From positions 2,443,001 to 2,507,000 of the forward strand of contig NC_059554.1 in the NCBI RefSeq assembly GCF_905220415.1: DNA of 64,000 nucleotides, given 5' to 3'. This DNA comes from Colias croceus (taxonomy: Eukaryota > Arthropoda > Insecta > Lepidoptera > Pieridae). Shown here one piece after another: positions 11,024 through 22,122 of this stretch (position 1 is its first letter; every line of letters begins with the position of its first letter). A program made the position numbers and the translations under genes. Below the pieces are notes generated by a model, which was not told the origin of the DNA, ran no database searches, and saw nothing but the letters and a program-made list of their open reading frames with translations.

Positions 11024-11655
11024 TTTAATGTACACCGCGGCGAAATAACTTTGTCTTTTCTATATTTACCATCGAATCGCTTCGAAATCCAGAAACAACT
11101 CATTAGCCATCGAGACCTAGCAGTACATAGTTGGCTCATCCCGGTAAATTCCGCCATTTTGTAGTAAAGAGGATGTTGTACGTCATTTTGACGTATAATT
11201 GGGCTTTTCGTAACTTTTACGATTGTTTAAAAAAAATATTTTGTGTTGATTTATTTGAATATTTTTTTTCCAAGTCACGTTTTACATGATATAGTATTAT
11301 ATACTATATATTGAGTATAAAATAGGATCCAGAAAACTTTAACACTAGGACGAAAAACCTTCAATTTTAGTAAATGACGATTATTGTCCTCCGCTGGATT
11401 TGGACTCCAAGCAAGAGGATTGGGTGGCTGTTGTCTGGAGAAAAACCGAATATGTCATGGTGGTTATACATTGAGGATACAAGCACTATTAAGAGATAAG
11501 AGAAGCTCGAAAACCATATTCCTGTAGGTATGTTCAGTTACCTTACAGGGAAAGTTATAGGTGGTCAGTGGCAATATTTTACGGCATGATATGGAATTTT
11601 AACAATTTCTATATCTTATAATATCAAAATAATATAGATAAATAAAGAAAAAACA

Positions 11656-11923
11656 ATGAGCCGCAAAGATTTTATGAAAAAATTAAGCACAGATTTGAAG
11701 GTGCCTTGGATGCAAATACGACTTGAAGAGACTCGACTACGTGACAATATCCAATTTTTTTCAAAATATATGGTACCAGAGTATCCATAATATGTTTACG
11801 ATAATGCAGGACCAAAATAGTTTCGATATTGCGGATTTTTCTCCTATAAAAAGGCAAATTACAGTGGCTAAAACGCTATATGAGAGAGAACACAATATTC
11901 ATAATTGTCAAGACTGGTTATAA
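11656..11923 (+). pseudogene. piggyBac-like transposase C-terminus, frameshifted
   Basis: One frame reads MSRKDFMKKLSTDLKVPWMQ, the MSRKxF...L motif near the end of piggyBac transposases. After a frame change near 11750, another frame ends TLYEREHNIHNCQDWL. That matches the CREHNIxxCQ-type C-terminal cysteine-rich domain with several cysteines replaced. The catalytic DDD core is missing. With the TTAA terminus at 10996 this is an internally deleted, decayed piggyBac-family copy of about 1 kb. It is known as cut-and-paste transposase; this copy is non-functional. Confidence 0.7.
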
Positions 11924-12704
11924 ATTTTTTTTCTATGCGTCTATAATTATAGTATTATTGTAGTTAGATTAAATAAAAAAAAAGATTAAAAACTAGTTAT
12001 TTTTTATAAAACTTACCCAAATATAAGAAGAAAATATTATAAGTTTAACATTTTTGTTGGCTTTTTTTAGATGATTCAATTATCGTTCTGTATTTATATA
12101 AACAAGGAGTATAATATTAGCACTTAATGTGTTAATTAAAACTGTATTTTTAATATCTATTGCAAAAAATAGTTCATTTCCATAGAAATATTATTAGTAT
12201 CCCAAGTTAACTGATAAATAAAAAAAGATTGAAAAATATTATAAAGCAAAAAGGAATAGTGTCCGTTGTTTCCGTGCAGTATTCAAATAGACCAATAGTA
12301 ACACGGCATTAATGCAAAACTGTCTCATGTCGTCACTTGAACCAATGACACTAAGAGTTGTTCCTTTATGCTCATGTTAGAAAAATGACACAACTGCGTT
12401 TATACTAAAATAGTGTTAGCACGGATGGAACAAAATGAATTAAGTCTTTATTCAAAAAGTATAACTACACATATGTCTTTGTGTTCGTGGGTGATTTTGA
12501 CTCGAGACGAATAGTTCCTTTGCGATTGCCTAAAATGATGGATAAGGTAACTTATACCGTTTATCACACCCTACTTATACCGTTTGGGTCATTCGAAAAA
12601 CTGGGTTAGGATGCAGCTAGAGATATGACCTTTTGATATGTTGTGTATTTTGACGAGCTGAATCCAATGGTGCAATAAAAACCAAAGGGAATAACTCGTC
12701 TTAC
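11924..12704. other. AT-rich interior of the 9383..12731 interval
   Basis: No gene recognised. A repeated CTTATACCGTTT word lies near 12550..12590. Confidence 0.4.
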
Positions 12705-12892
12705 TCCCTTATTCACTGGAGGCACAGAATTATTCGAAATGGTCGGACAGGTTCAACGAAAAATATTGCATGTACCTATATTATGCACTAAAACTACCGA
12801 AAAATATTTGAATATAGATGAAACAAAGTGATCATTTTAACAAACTAACAAATAAAAAATAAACCATACATTTGATTACACTTTATTATAAT

Positions 12893-13118
12893 ACTAGATT
12901 TCCGCCCGCGGCTTCGCCCGCGTTTTCAAAGGAAAACCCGCATAGTTCCCGTTCCCGTGGGATTTCCGGGATAAAACCTATCCTTTGTGTTAATCCAAGT
13001 TACCTTCTATATGTGTGCTAAATTTCATTGTAATCGGTTAAGTAGTTTTTACGTGAAAGAGTAACAAACATCCATACATCCATACTTACAAACTTTCGCC
13101 TTTATAATAGTAGTAGGA
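12893..13118 (-). mobile_element. Helitron-like family A, full length
   Basis: Intact hairpin CGCGGGCGAAGCCGCG (minus strand) and CTAG at left (ACTAGATTTCC, one base changed). 5' end ATCCTACTACTATTA. Confidence 0.8.
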
Positions 13119-13925
13119 TTGTACTGATACTATGAACTGTAGTATTTTATTTAAATTACTATTTACAATATATTTTAAGAGTTGTTAATGTTTCATTAAA
13201 AAAAAGACTAATTTCCAACTGTTTTCAAACTACATATCGGAATGTCTTTATGTTTCTAAATACATGAACAATCGAAATAATAATCTACCATTTATTATAT
13301 TTTTGATAAAAGTTATAAAATTCCATAGCAGTCATAAAATATTTTTCGATAAGCCAGGCTTTCTGCCTCTAAAGTCTAAAGTAATAAATAAAAATTATAA
13401 TAATCTAAGTGATTTGGCAATAATATTGAAGACACTGATGCACAAACAAGAATATTATTTTAGTTACGGTGCATTTACATTAGACGAGCGAATGCTCAGT
13501 CTAACCCCACTTTGTCAAATTATTTTGGTGTAAATAGGCGTAGAGCATTATTTAGTTGTTCTTACTTCTTAGTGCATTCGAAGATCCTATGCAATATTCT
13601 AAATTCTAATACTGAACAATAATGTATACCAGATTTCGTTTACAATTATAAAAGATCACGAAAGAAGGTTCTTGCTCTAGCTCAAGCTTTACGTTAGATT
13701 GATGTAAATTCACCGTTATTAAGAATCCTATTGAATCTTGAAGTAAATAGGTGACTATTTTTGACAAAAAAATAAATTACTGTCAAATTTAAACTGATCG
13801 TTAGTAGTGAAAAGATATGTAATATCAATAATTATGTGATTTTTTCTGATAATTTGTAATTTTTTTATTGATTGCAATATTGGTGGTTTTCCCATTAATA
13901 TAGGAATCTGTGAACATAATATTAT
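13119..13925. other. AT-rich stretch, no gene seen
   Basis: A 90-codon open frame at 13264..13533 has no recognised domain or splice context. I treat it as chance. Confidence 0.4.
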
Positions 13926-13939
13926 GTAATCATAGCAAC
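13926..13939 (+). promoter_or_regulatory. X-box-like (RFX) motif 1
   Basis: GTAATCATAGCAAC, one change from the X-box palindrome. Separated from the others by the MITE at 13966..14513. Confidence 0.4.
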
Positions 13940-13965
13940 GCTGTCTTACGATTTCTCAGACGCTG

Positions 13966-14513
13966 TAAAGCGTGTCCCAGACAGACGCGGCCTGCGGTGG
14001 CGGTGGCGGTGGCGATCAGTTGGATGACTTGAAAGTTCTAGGAACGACATAGACAGACGCGGCCTGGACGCGGTCACAGCGCGGCTTACCGCGGCCGCAA
14101 GCCCCGCCCTGTCCGCCACCGCTTCTGTGTGAATGAGCGCGCGGACATGAGGCGGTCATTACGCGATCAGTTGTAAATTTTTGCAACAGGCCGCGTGTAC
14201 CGCGTGAAATTATGCCTATAAACACTGAGTTGTTTATTCAAATAGTGCAAAATTACCCAGTTTTGTATGATACATCACATAAAGACTAAAAAAACAAAAG
14301 AATTAAAGACAAAATATGGGCAATAAAAGCAAGAAAACTTCGTACGATTGGCCATTACTAACGTCCACTTGCAGGTGAGACTCGAGAGCTAATGTGCCGC
14401 TGTAGGTTAGAATGACCGCCACCGCGGCCGCGGCAGTATATTGTTATCACGGTCAAGCAAGAAGGCAACAGCAGATCGCCACCGCAGGCCGCGTCTGTCT
14501 GGGACAGGCTTTA
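13966..14513. mobile_element. GC-rich MITE, about 548 bp
   Basis: Left end TAAAGCGTGTCCCAGACAGA and right end the reverse complement of TAAAGCCTGTCCCAGACAGA. The inverted repeats run through GCGGCCTGCGGTGGCGATC, with an extra GGTGGC expansion on the left. The interior has further CGCGGCC inverted pieces. The flanks allow a TA target duplication. No coding capacity. Confidence 0.75.
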
Positions 14514-14524
14514 TATGTTCATGC

Positions 14525-14737
14525 GTAACCATAGCAACCCCGACTCATGAATTCCTCGACAATCTGCTTTCATGCGTAGCCATGGTAACGCTGACTAGTG
14601 ACTACTGAGTTCGTCGTGCGCTCTGTTTATGCGTAACCATGGCAACGTGGACTAATGCGTGTCTTGACGTCAACTGACGTTATTCATAGACACGCCTACG
14701 AGTTGAGAACGTAACCGTTTGACGTTACCATAGCAAC
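14525..14737 (+). promoter_or_regulatory. cluster of four X-box (RFX) motifs with a CRE
   Basis: GTAACCATAGCAAC (14525..14538), GTAGCCATGGTAAC (14576..14589), GTAACCATGGCAAC (14633..14646) and GTTACCATAGCAAC (14724..14737) fit the RFX X-box consensus GTNRCC-n-RGYAAC. TGACGTCA, a perfect CRE, lies at 14665..14672 with TGACGT at 14676. Spacings of 51, 57 and 91 bp. No adjacent coding exon is seen, so promoter, enhancer or satellite-like origin is open. Confidence 0.5.
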
Positions 14738-14739
14738 GT

Positions 14740-16069
14740 TGAAGAGTTGTTATGATAATCGCGGCCACACGGCCGCCGCTTGTTTTGGTCATGTATTACA
14801 TAATATAAACTAATACTTATGTAACATTTCTCTATAATTCTTATTATTTATCTTTTCTAAACATTCACACCAAAATACGAAAAATATTATGAAATTTTAT
14901 TACTTTCAAGTACGCATAATAATGTAATGTAACCACAGGGGATCATTTATTATGTATTATTTATAAAGAAAACGCAGTTCGATTTATTAGTCAGATTATT
15001 ATAATAGAATTGAGATATATTATATCTCAACGATTTTGTACGTGACAGTAGGTTTGTAATGATAATATTTTATAGATCCAGATAACAGAGATGTCTAACC
15101 ACATACATGTCTACATGAAACTAGGATTTGAAGTTATTTTTTTTTTATTACGTATTTTTTATAGTAGTTAGGAGTTTTCTTTTTAAAAGATAAGTCGAAT
15201 GTGAATTAGGTAGATAAGTTTTATTCGAAAATGTTGTCTCTTAAAATATTATAGATAAATAACTTATCTTTGGACAGCAAATAGAGAAAAAATAGGCCTA
15301 ATTTTACAGCTTGATGGTGATGTCCCAGACATGACTGTTTGTCAATTTATGATGTTAATTCTTATACAATATATTTTGTAGTTCTATCTTTTATTTGTAA
15401 CAGAACTTATCAGGAAGCTGTGTAACAAGCCCTTTAGTTGTATTTATAGATAGCGTTAATCAGCCTGATAATCTTGATATCACAGGTAACTAGCAAGTCG
15501 GATGTTTTGTCACCGTATAAATTATGGGCTACGGTAATTATCCGTAAATGGCTATAGCTTGGTAATTGTCACTTGACTGCGATAGAGAGTTATGTTTTTC
15601 GAGTGTATGTATATTTCTTTGCGACGCCCTAGAGCTAAACAGCTTGACTTTTTCATGAGTAGTGCCAACAGAAAAATGGGTAAAACATTACATTAAATAG
15701 TTAAAAAAAATTGCGCCAAAAAGTAATCAATAATAGGATGGCAATCGGGATTTTTTTTGTGTGTCTATAATATTGTTATTCGGTATAATTTTCTAAGATA
15801 AAACTATTTTTTTGTGTGAATTACTTAATAATAATAAGTCTATCAAGGCCAAGATATTTATTTTTAACTAGGTACAATACTCAATCATCCTCAGATGTTT
15901 GACTCGTCATAATATATAGAAAAAACGCAAATAAAGAATCTAGAAATAAAGATTCCGTGTACCAACTTATCCTCTAAAATTCAACAAATTTTTGAGTAAG
16001 AACACGATTCATTTTCAACAAACAAGGTTATCTAAGTATGTCAGTGTGTCAATAAGAACATTTTCCCTT
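14740..16069. other. mostly AT-rich, no gene seen
   Basis: The GC-rich patch GCGGCCACACGGCCGCC at about 14761 follows the X-box cluster and could be part of a CpG-rich promoter. The rest is unremarkable. Confidence 0.35.
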
Positions 16070-16650
16070 TTTAGGGTTCCGTAGCCAAAATGGCAAAAAC
16101 GGAACCCTTATAGTTTCGTCATGTCCGTCTGTCCGTCTGTCCGTCTGTCCGTCTGTCACAGCCGATTTACTCGGAAACTATAAGTACTACAGTGATGAAA
16201 TTTGATGGGAATATGTGTTGTATGAACCGCTACAAAAATATGACACTAAATAGTAAAAAAAAGAATTGGGGGTGGGGCCCCCCATACATGTAACTGAGGG
16301 ATGAAATTTTTTTTTTCGATGTACATACCCGTGTGGGGTATCAATGGAAAGGTCTTTTAAAATGATATAAAGTTTTCTAAAAAACATTTTTCTTAAAGTG
16401 AACGGTTTTTGAGATATCAGCTCTCAAAGTCGTAAAAAGTATGTCCCCCCCCTCTATTTTTATAACTACGGGGTATAAAATTCTAAAAAAAATAGAGGTG
16501 ATGCATGCTAATTAACTCTTTCAACGATTTTTGGTTTGATCAAAGTATCTCTTATAGTTTTTGAGATAGGTTGATTTAACTGTAATTTATTATATTTGCT
16601 GCTACGGAACCCTTTGTGCGCGAGCCCGACTCGCACTTGGCCGGTTTTTT
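16070..16650 (+). mobile_element. dispersed repeat with GGTTCCGTAGC / GGCCGGTTTTTT ends
   Basis: TTTAGGGTTCCGTAGCCAAA, a (GTCCGTCT)n run, then CTACGGAACCCTTTGTGCGC and ACTCGCACTTGGCCGG. I recognise this as a very common lepidopteran repeat, nearly full length at about 580 bp. Confidence 0.75.
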
Positions 16651-17690
16651 TGTTTAGAATATTCAGACATTGCGAACAGGGATTCATCCCAAAATCAACA
16701 GAATCATTTGCAGGTCAAATAAAACCGGTTTATTGAACGCGTCGTTAAATCCAATTTACATATGAAATATTGATTCTTAATGTGAATGCCCTCTTAGTTA
16801 ATTATTTTAGAGTGACATAGCAACAAAACATTTAGCAAATGGGCATTTTGTGTTAAACTACTTTGGAATTCGTTTTTTTATTCGTCTTTTCGCGGTCAAC
16901 GAGGTTATTAAAATTAAAATTTAATTTTTTGGTAAAAGTAATCATTCTTTGTTGTGAAGGTATTGTGTGGGTTATGCAATAAATAGAAATTGGGTTCACA
17001 ATTCACATATTAATGTGTTCGAATCCTCACTAATATTAAAAATATTAAGAGAGACTGAACAATGAACATCTATGTGTTCGGTTCAAAACAGACGAAGTAC
17101 TGAACCGATTTGGTTGAAATTTTCAGTCAAAATAAATCAGGAAAATCAGAAACAGGGAATGCTTTTCCCCATCATTATTAAGCTTTTAATATTTTTTTTA
17201 CTAATATTAAATTAAGGACTCTATTATAATGTAACCTAATATTTTTTTAAATTATATTTACGTTAATTATGATAAAAATGTTATGAATGTACATAATCTG
17301 TGTAGTTTTGCATATTATAACCTATTTATTTTAATCATTTCATATGTATTTTATTAAATTACCTAGGTAGTTGTTGTTGTGCAAAATTTTTAAAGTAGGT
17401 AGGTACCTAGTTTGAAATGGTTACGTAACTTTTGATGAATATTAATATAAGTAATTAGCGCCATATGTATTATTTTTTTTTGTCTGACATATCGAATAAT
17501 ATAAAATAAAAAAAAAATATAAAAGCCTTTTATTTCTCACAAATAGTTAAGTACATCCAAAATAGTTAGATCATAAGCTATTTTAACAAAAAAGAAAAAC
17601 AAAAGAAACTATTACTAAGCTTTAAATTATAAATGAATCTATTACAGTCTTACAATGTTAACAAAGATTATTATTACTATTGCAAGAACC
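16651..17690. other. AT-rich stretch, no gene seen
   Basis: A short element-like fragment near 17090 (CTGAACCGATTTGGTTGAAA). Otherwise nothing recognised. Confidence 0.4.
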
Positions 17691-17691
17691 C

Positions 17692-17765
17692 CTCGTATGT
17701 GAGGGTGAAGGCCTCCTCCAGAGCACCCCACTTGGCCCAACACCTCGCCGTGTTCATCCAAAATC
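17692..17765 (-). repeat. LINE (RTE-like) 3' fragment
   Basis: GGCCTCCTCCAGAGCACCCC and ACTTGGCCCAACACCTC resemble the common lepidopteran RTE tail. A better-preserved relative is at 18395. Confidence 0.45.
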
Positions 17766-17881
17766 ATCTAATAATATAGCACCACATTAATTTAGAATTT
17801 TTCGATTTATGATCATAATATTTTCTTTGTATATTATGTAACTTATATAAATATTAATGGTTAACCTATATTTTTTTATAG

Positions 17882-18055
17882 CAAAACAGAACTATTTTTA
17901 CATTTGGAACAAAAAATTCAAATTTAATCAACTGTGATGAGATGTATAGAACGTCTGAATCGATTTTGATATTGCTTCCATTAACTGAAACATACAATAA
18001 TATGTGCAACGATACTTTAATTGTATCTACTTTACCTATTAAGAATGCATCCGAG
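17882..18055 (+). CDS. exon-like block, product unknown
   Basis: A 174-base, 58-codon fully open segment starts after an acceptor (ATTTTTTTATAG) and ends GAG|GTAAGT, a consensus donor; both boundaries are phase 0. The peptide runs from QNRTIFTFGTKNSN through LINCDEMYRTSESIL to STLPIKNASE. It has two cysteines and possible N-glycosylation sites (NRT, NDT, NAS), suggesting an extracellular protein. I do not recognise the family. No convincing partner exons are visible nearby, although a weak candidate lies at 19366. A chance open block with two good splice sites remains possible in this composition. Confidence 0.5.
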
Positions 18056-18124
18056 GTAAGTAGACTTCTAGCATAAAATCATACGTAAGTAATTCTTAAG
18101 TTTTAATGAGTAGGTAAAACGATA

Positions 18125-18205
18125 TAAGAAATTCAAATTCAAATTCAAATATCTTTATTTGCTCGTATATGGTTCATAAGGTGTTACAGAAAATTTTTTT
18201 ATCGC
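18125..18205 (-). mobile_element. LINE 3' end, tail of TTGAAT repeats
   Basis: ATTCAAATTCAAATTCAAAT on the plus strand is the complement of a (TTTGAA)n-type LINE tail, followed by CTTTATTTGCTCG. Confidence 0.5.
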
Positions 18206-18394
18206 ATATACCTACCTACTGACATTTTAAATGGAAGAATTAAGAATCTAAAAACTATTCTATAAAGGCACAATTCCACAATTAAATGTAAGAAAATATA
18301 TACGAATAGAATCTTCTCTATTAGTAAGACATTCACCTAACAGTGTATAATTTATTCTGAAATCTATAAAGCGTATCCTCCTTCTTTTTAATGC

Positions 18395-18560
18395 ATCTCT
18401 TCAGCCAATAGTCATCCACTATTGGACATAAGCCTCGCCCAAAGTGGACCAAGCTTGCGACTATTTGCCACTGTATTCCATCGTCTCCCGGTTTTGATAA
18501 GGTCAATAGATCTTAAAGGGCGTCAACGCCTACTAAGGTGGCCATTTTGACACCAATGCA
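18395..18560 (-). repeat. LINE (RTE-like) 3' fragment
   Basis: AGCCAATAGTCATCCACTAT, TGGACATAAGCCTCGCCC and CCACTGTATTCCATCGTC match the widespread RTE-type tail I know from Lepidoptera. Confidence 0.55.
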
Positions 18561-19365
18561 ATGGCCATACTTTTTATAGTTTATTTGTTTCAAAATCCGA
18601 AGACGTTTTAAGTATGTGAAATAATTAATATTTAAGAAAAAAAAAGAATTATTTTAGAAAAAGAAGATCTGTTACTTTAATTGGTCACAAATATTTTATC
18701 AAAATATACCTACACCAGTTTATTTAGCTACACTAGCCGCTTGTCCCGGATACACTTGACACGGGATTAAAATAAAATATTATATGCAATATCACACAGG
18801 TAAGTTTTCCGCAAATGATTTTTTCAAACGATCTATATTTTTTCGGAATCTATTCACTTCAAAGAAACAGAATCAATACTCTGTACAATATTAGCATAGA
18901 TTACTTTTTACTCTGTGACTTTTAATTTATCATAGCAGACGAAATTGTGCTATGTTTCACAATGTTATTTAATACTTTGTGATTATAAACTTGCAAAAAA
19001 ATTAAAATTATTTTTATATTATCAGATCGTGTCTTTGACAGATGTGACACTCGTATAAGCCTCTTGCTAGCATTTAAGTTTTTTTTTATACACGTTTCGA
19101 ATTTGCTCTATTTTGCAAAATCTATTTTTAACATAAATTCCATTACCGCAGTGACATTTAATTTTTCAAAAGAGCCACTTACCCACGACTTAGCGGTATC
19201 TACGAACAATTAATAGCCTAAGATCCACACTGCACATGCACTTCTGTGTGTTTTTGATGAAATTAATATTAAATTAATGTTTAGGGAGAATGTTTGCAAT
19301 GGAAAAGATATTAATTAGCTTATATAAATTGCAACAATATGTTACTTTCATCAAATTGATTACAG
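18561..19365. other. AT-rich stretch, no gene seen
   Basis: CTTGTCCCGGATACACTTGA near 18740 is the only GC-richer patch; not assigned. Confidence 0.35.
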
Positions 19366-19428
19366 AATTTATGTAAAGGATAGAATGGTTACAAACTCTC
19401 AGAGCACTGCAACGTTAGTTACCAGTTG
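19366..19428 (+). CDS. weak candidate terminal exon
   Basis: After TTGATTACAG one frame reads IYVKDRMVTNSQSTATLVTS and then a stop. It would need a phase-2 intron and so does not join directly to the phase-0 exon ending at 18055. This is only 20 residues, recorded because it lies 1.3 kb downstream of that exon on the same strand. Confidence 0.15.
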
Positions 19429-19560
19429 AAAAGAGGTTAGACTATTTTTGTTACTATCCATGCCAATTTGAAAATGGTTATTAAACATTTTTACAGTTAA
19501 GTGTTAACCTATATATCTATGAATACTGCCAACATTTATTGAAAATGAATTCAACATTTA

Positions 19561-19925
19561 TTTAAACTCAAACTCAAACATTTATTTATTCAATAAGACT
19601 TCTTTTAGGAGCACTTTCGAATCGTCGTTAAATATTTTTACATTTACCACCGATTCGGAAAGCAGTATCTATGGAGAAGAACCGGCAAGAAACTCCATAG
19701 TTGCTCTTTTAAAATCATGTCAATATTAAAATTCAATTTTACATAATATGTAACATAAATCTAACTACAGAATATGCCAAAGAACTATCCTGTGGTTCTT
19801 ACGCGGCAACCCTCCATGGATTTTCATCTTCCATAATATATTCCTTAACACTGTAGGTAATAAGCTCTCTGAACTAATAAATTTTTTATATAAGTTTTAA
19901 ATTTAGCACCACTAAACTCTTTATT
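19561..19925 (-). mobile_element. LINE 3' end, 5'-truncated
   Basis: AAACTCAAACTCAAACATTT, GATTCGGAAAGCAGTATCTA and AGAAGAACCGGCAAGAAACT are hallmarks of a common lepidopteran LINE 3' region in reverse orientation. Confidence 0.6.
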
Positions 19926-20374
19926 AGAATGAGGAATTGACCCATAAATGAATTTTTAGCTTTAGCTTTCCGGTAAAATGGCATTTCGAACAGTGAATCG
20001 AGCAGCGGGATCTTAGGCTATATACAAATGAAGAAAAAATGATCTCCAAGTAAATATAAGCTCTAATTGACGGTAGGTCATAAAAAGTTTAGTGTCGTTG
20101 GAAGCGAAGGCAAATACTACGGATGTTTATTTCTTACGAGCTATATATGGGATACCGGCCTATATGGGCAAGTGAAACTTTGAATACAATATTGTACAAA
20201 GAATATACCATAATATAGAATTGCACATTATAGGTGAAACTTTATATACAATATAATTTAATAGAATGAATACAAGTTACATCATAATAAATACTTTTAT
20301 TTCACTATTTTTTTATCAATGAGTAAATTCAATTAAAGTACATTTAAAGACCAAACGAACATAGAGCTAAAGCT

Positions 20375-20612
20375 AAAGCTAGAGTGAGGGGTCCGGAGGC
20401 CCACATCCTTTCCCATCCCCTACCCATCCTCTCCTTCCCTATCCTCATTCCCTCCCATCCTCGCCCCTTCTACCTAACTCCTTCCAAATCCCTTTGAGGA
20501 CAGCAACACATCCACTTCCCAATGGAGTGGATGCTTATGGGCGGCGTGTATCGCTTAACACCAGGCGACGCGTCTGCTCGTTTGCTATCCTATATCATAA
20601 AAAAAGAGCATT
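20375..20612 (+). mobile_element. LINE/SINE tail, family J
   Basis: GGGTCCGGAGGCCCACATCC through GGGCGGCGTGTATCGCTTAA to GCGTCTGCTCGTTTGC. The open frame at 20522 lies within it. Related to 59930..60172. Confidence 0.55.
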
Positions 20613-20975
20613 CTTTTAGTGTAAATTTTCGTTTACCGTATCAGTATTCGGTGTTGTTTAGTATTAGAACATTGCATAGAATCTTTTCGATCGCACTTAT
20701 CGAACAACGAAATTCTATACAAAGAAATATTCAAACAAAATAAGAATTATTTAGTATGTATATTAGATATACTATTAACGAAGTAGTATTAGTAAATTTT
20801 GAAATTATTTTATTAGTATAACAGGAAAGGATATTTTATTAGTATAACAGGTCGTCTAACACTAAATGATTAATTAATTCAAATAAAACTAGTTTATAAT
20901 TATTATCTTAGTTCACTTTCAGCCCACAGGCCACGTAGTGAAATATTAATAAACAGGTTCAGTTCGTAAAAATAT

Positions 20976-21138
20976 TGTCCTTTGCCTAAGGGGTCGCCTG
21001 GTAGAGATCACTCTGAAGTGATAAGGCCGCCCCGTTACACATATTAAAGCTGTAACTTTGTGATTTATTAGGTATATACTTTTATATTTTATAAAAACAA
21101 TGTGTGTAATGAAGTGTCAAATAAATAAATAAATAAAC
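20976..21138 (+). mobile_element. LINE 3' end, family F, copy 2
   Basis: Hairpin ATCACT-CTGA-AGTGAT at 21007..21022, AAGGCCGCC, then a (AAAT)n tail. Confidence 0.7.
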
Positions 21139-21413
21139 AAAGAAAAATAACTATCAAAACATTCAATGATACACAAATAATAATAAAATATAAAAAATAC
21201 TGGCCAAAATGAGAAGCTTCTCCTTTTTTTTGAAGTCGATTAATAATAAATAATAAATGAAGTTAAATTTACTAACACAATGAAACAACTGTAAAATATG
21301 TATATGCAAACCATGCTGCAGTAGGAATGTATTACAGAATTATATTTATCTTATCTTACTTCTAGAACCAGGAAACCTTATGAATTCCCTCTTTCCTGTC
21401 ACTCTTTTTTTAT

Positions 21414-21575
21414 AAAAATAAATCGCAAAATAAGTAAGCACATAACTCGAGAACGGCTGATCCGACTTTGACAATTCTTTTAAATTATAAAATTCCTTGA
21501 AGTACTAGGAAGGTTCCAATGGAGAGAAAACGTTGATATGTATCCACGGGCAAAGCCGGGGCGGACCGCTAGTTA
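21414..21575 (+). mobile_element. Helitron-like family C
   Basis: Family C ends GGGC(G/A)AAGCCGGGGCGGACCG then CTAG and T. It carries CTCGAGAACGGCTGATCCGA and TTCCTTGAAGTA internally. Confidence 0.7.
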
Positions 21576-21754
21576 CAAATATGTGGAGAATTTTCAAAAA
21601 AAAATATTGCTCACTTTATAAAATCGACCGGTATATCATATCTAATCTTAATAGCTTGGCTGTGCTTAATTTGTCCATTAACGACTGTTTTATACGAATA
21701 TATCTATAGATGTAGTTTTTGACTAATTGATTTAAACTACAAGGATTTTTTAAG

Positions 21755-21891
21755 CTATTGCAAGCTCCTATCGCGGGGAGCGAATCGAGAAATTCCGTAA
21801 CGAAAAAACCTCACGCTCCCCACTCCGACGGGCGGAGGTGTGGCTTGAAGGCATAGCATGCTTTACCGCGGCAGTCCCCGCGTTGTTTTTT
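21755..21891 (-). mobile_element. repeat family D, copy 1
   Basis: CGAGAAATTCCGTAACGAAA, CCCACTCCGACGGGCGGAGG and ACCGCGGCAGTCCCCG. The same units in inverse occur at 54957 and 60205, and a fragment near 36575. Confidence 0.65.
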
Positions 21892-22122
21892 TTACATTTT
21901 AAGCACGTAAACTACATTATCTGCTACACAGAATCTTTGTCATTGCTTTTAACCAAGATGAATACCAGGACTCATAACAAAAGCAAACTCATAACTGTAT
22001 CAAGTATCAAAATTAAAACTTGACTTTAATATTTCAATTCTAAGCGACTCGTTATGTCGCCCGATGATAAAATAAAATCATTCCTAATTCAATATTAGTA
22101 ACCATAGACTCATCTAAAGTCT

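Larger units (their letters stand above)
9383..12731. mobile_element. 3.35-kb element or interval bounded by 27-bp perfect inverted repeats
   Basis: 9383..9409 and 12705..12731 are exact reverse complements (AATTCTGTGCCTCCAGTGAA core). It encloses a LINE fragment (10031..10924) and piggyBac remains (10996..11923). No transposase matching the termini was recognised. Open frames at 9469..9705 are not convincing. No clear target duplication. Confidence 0.6.

Noticed and set aside
13264..13533. 89-residue plus-strand frame
   Set aside because: AT-driven composition, no recognised motif, no splice context.
14016..14225. GC-rich minus-strand frame, 69 residues
   Set aside because: Falls inside the GC-rich MITE at 13966..14513; the absence of stops is due to composition.
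15300..15380. Exon-like LDGDVPDMTVCQFMM after TTTTACAG
   Set aside because: Too short and runs into AT-rich sequence without a donor.
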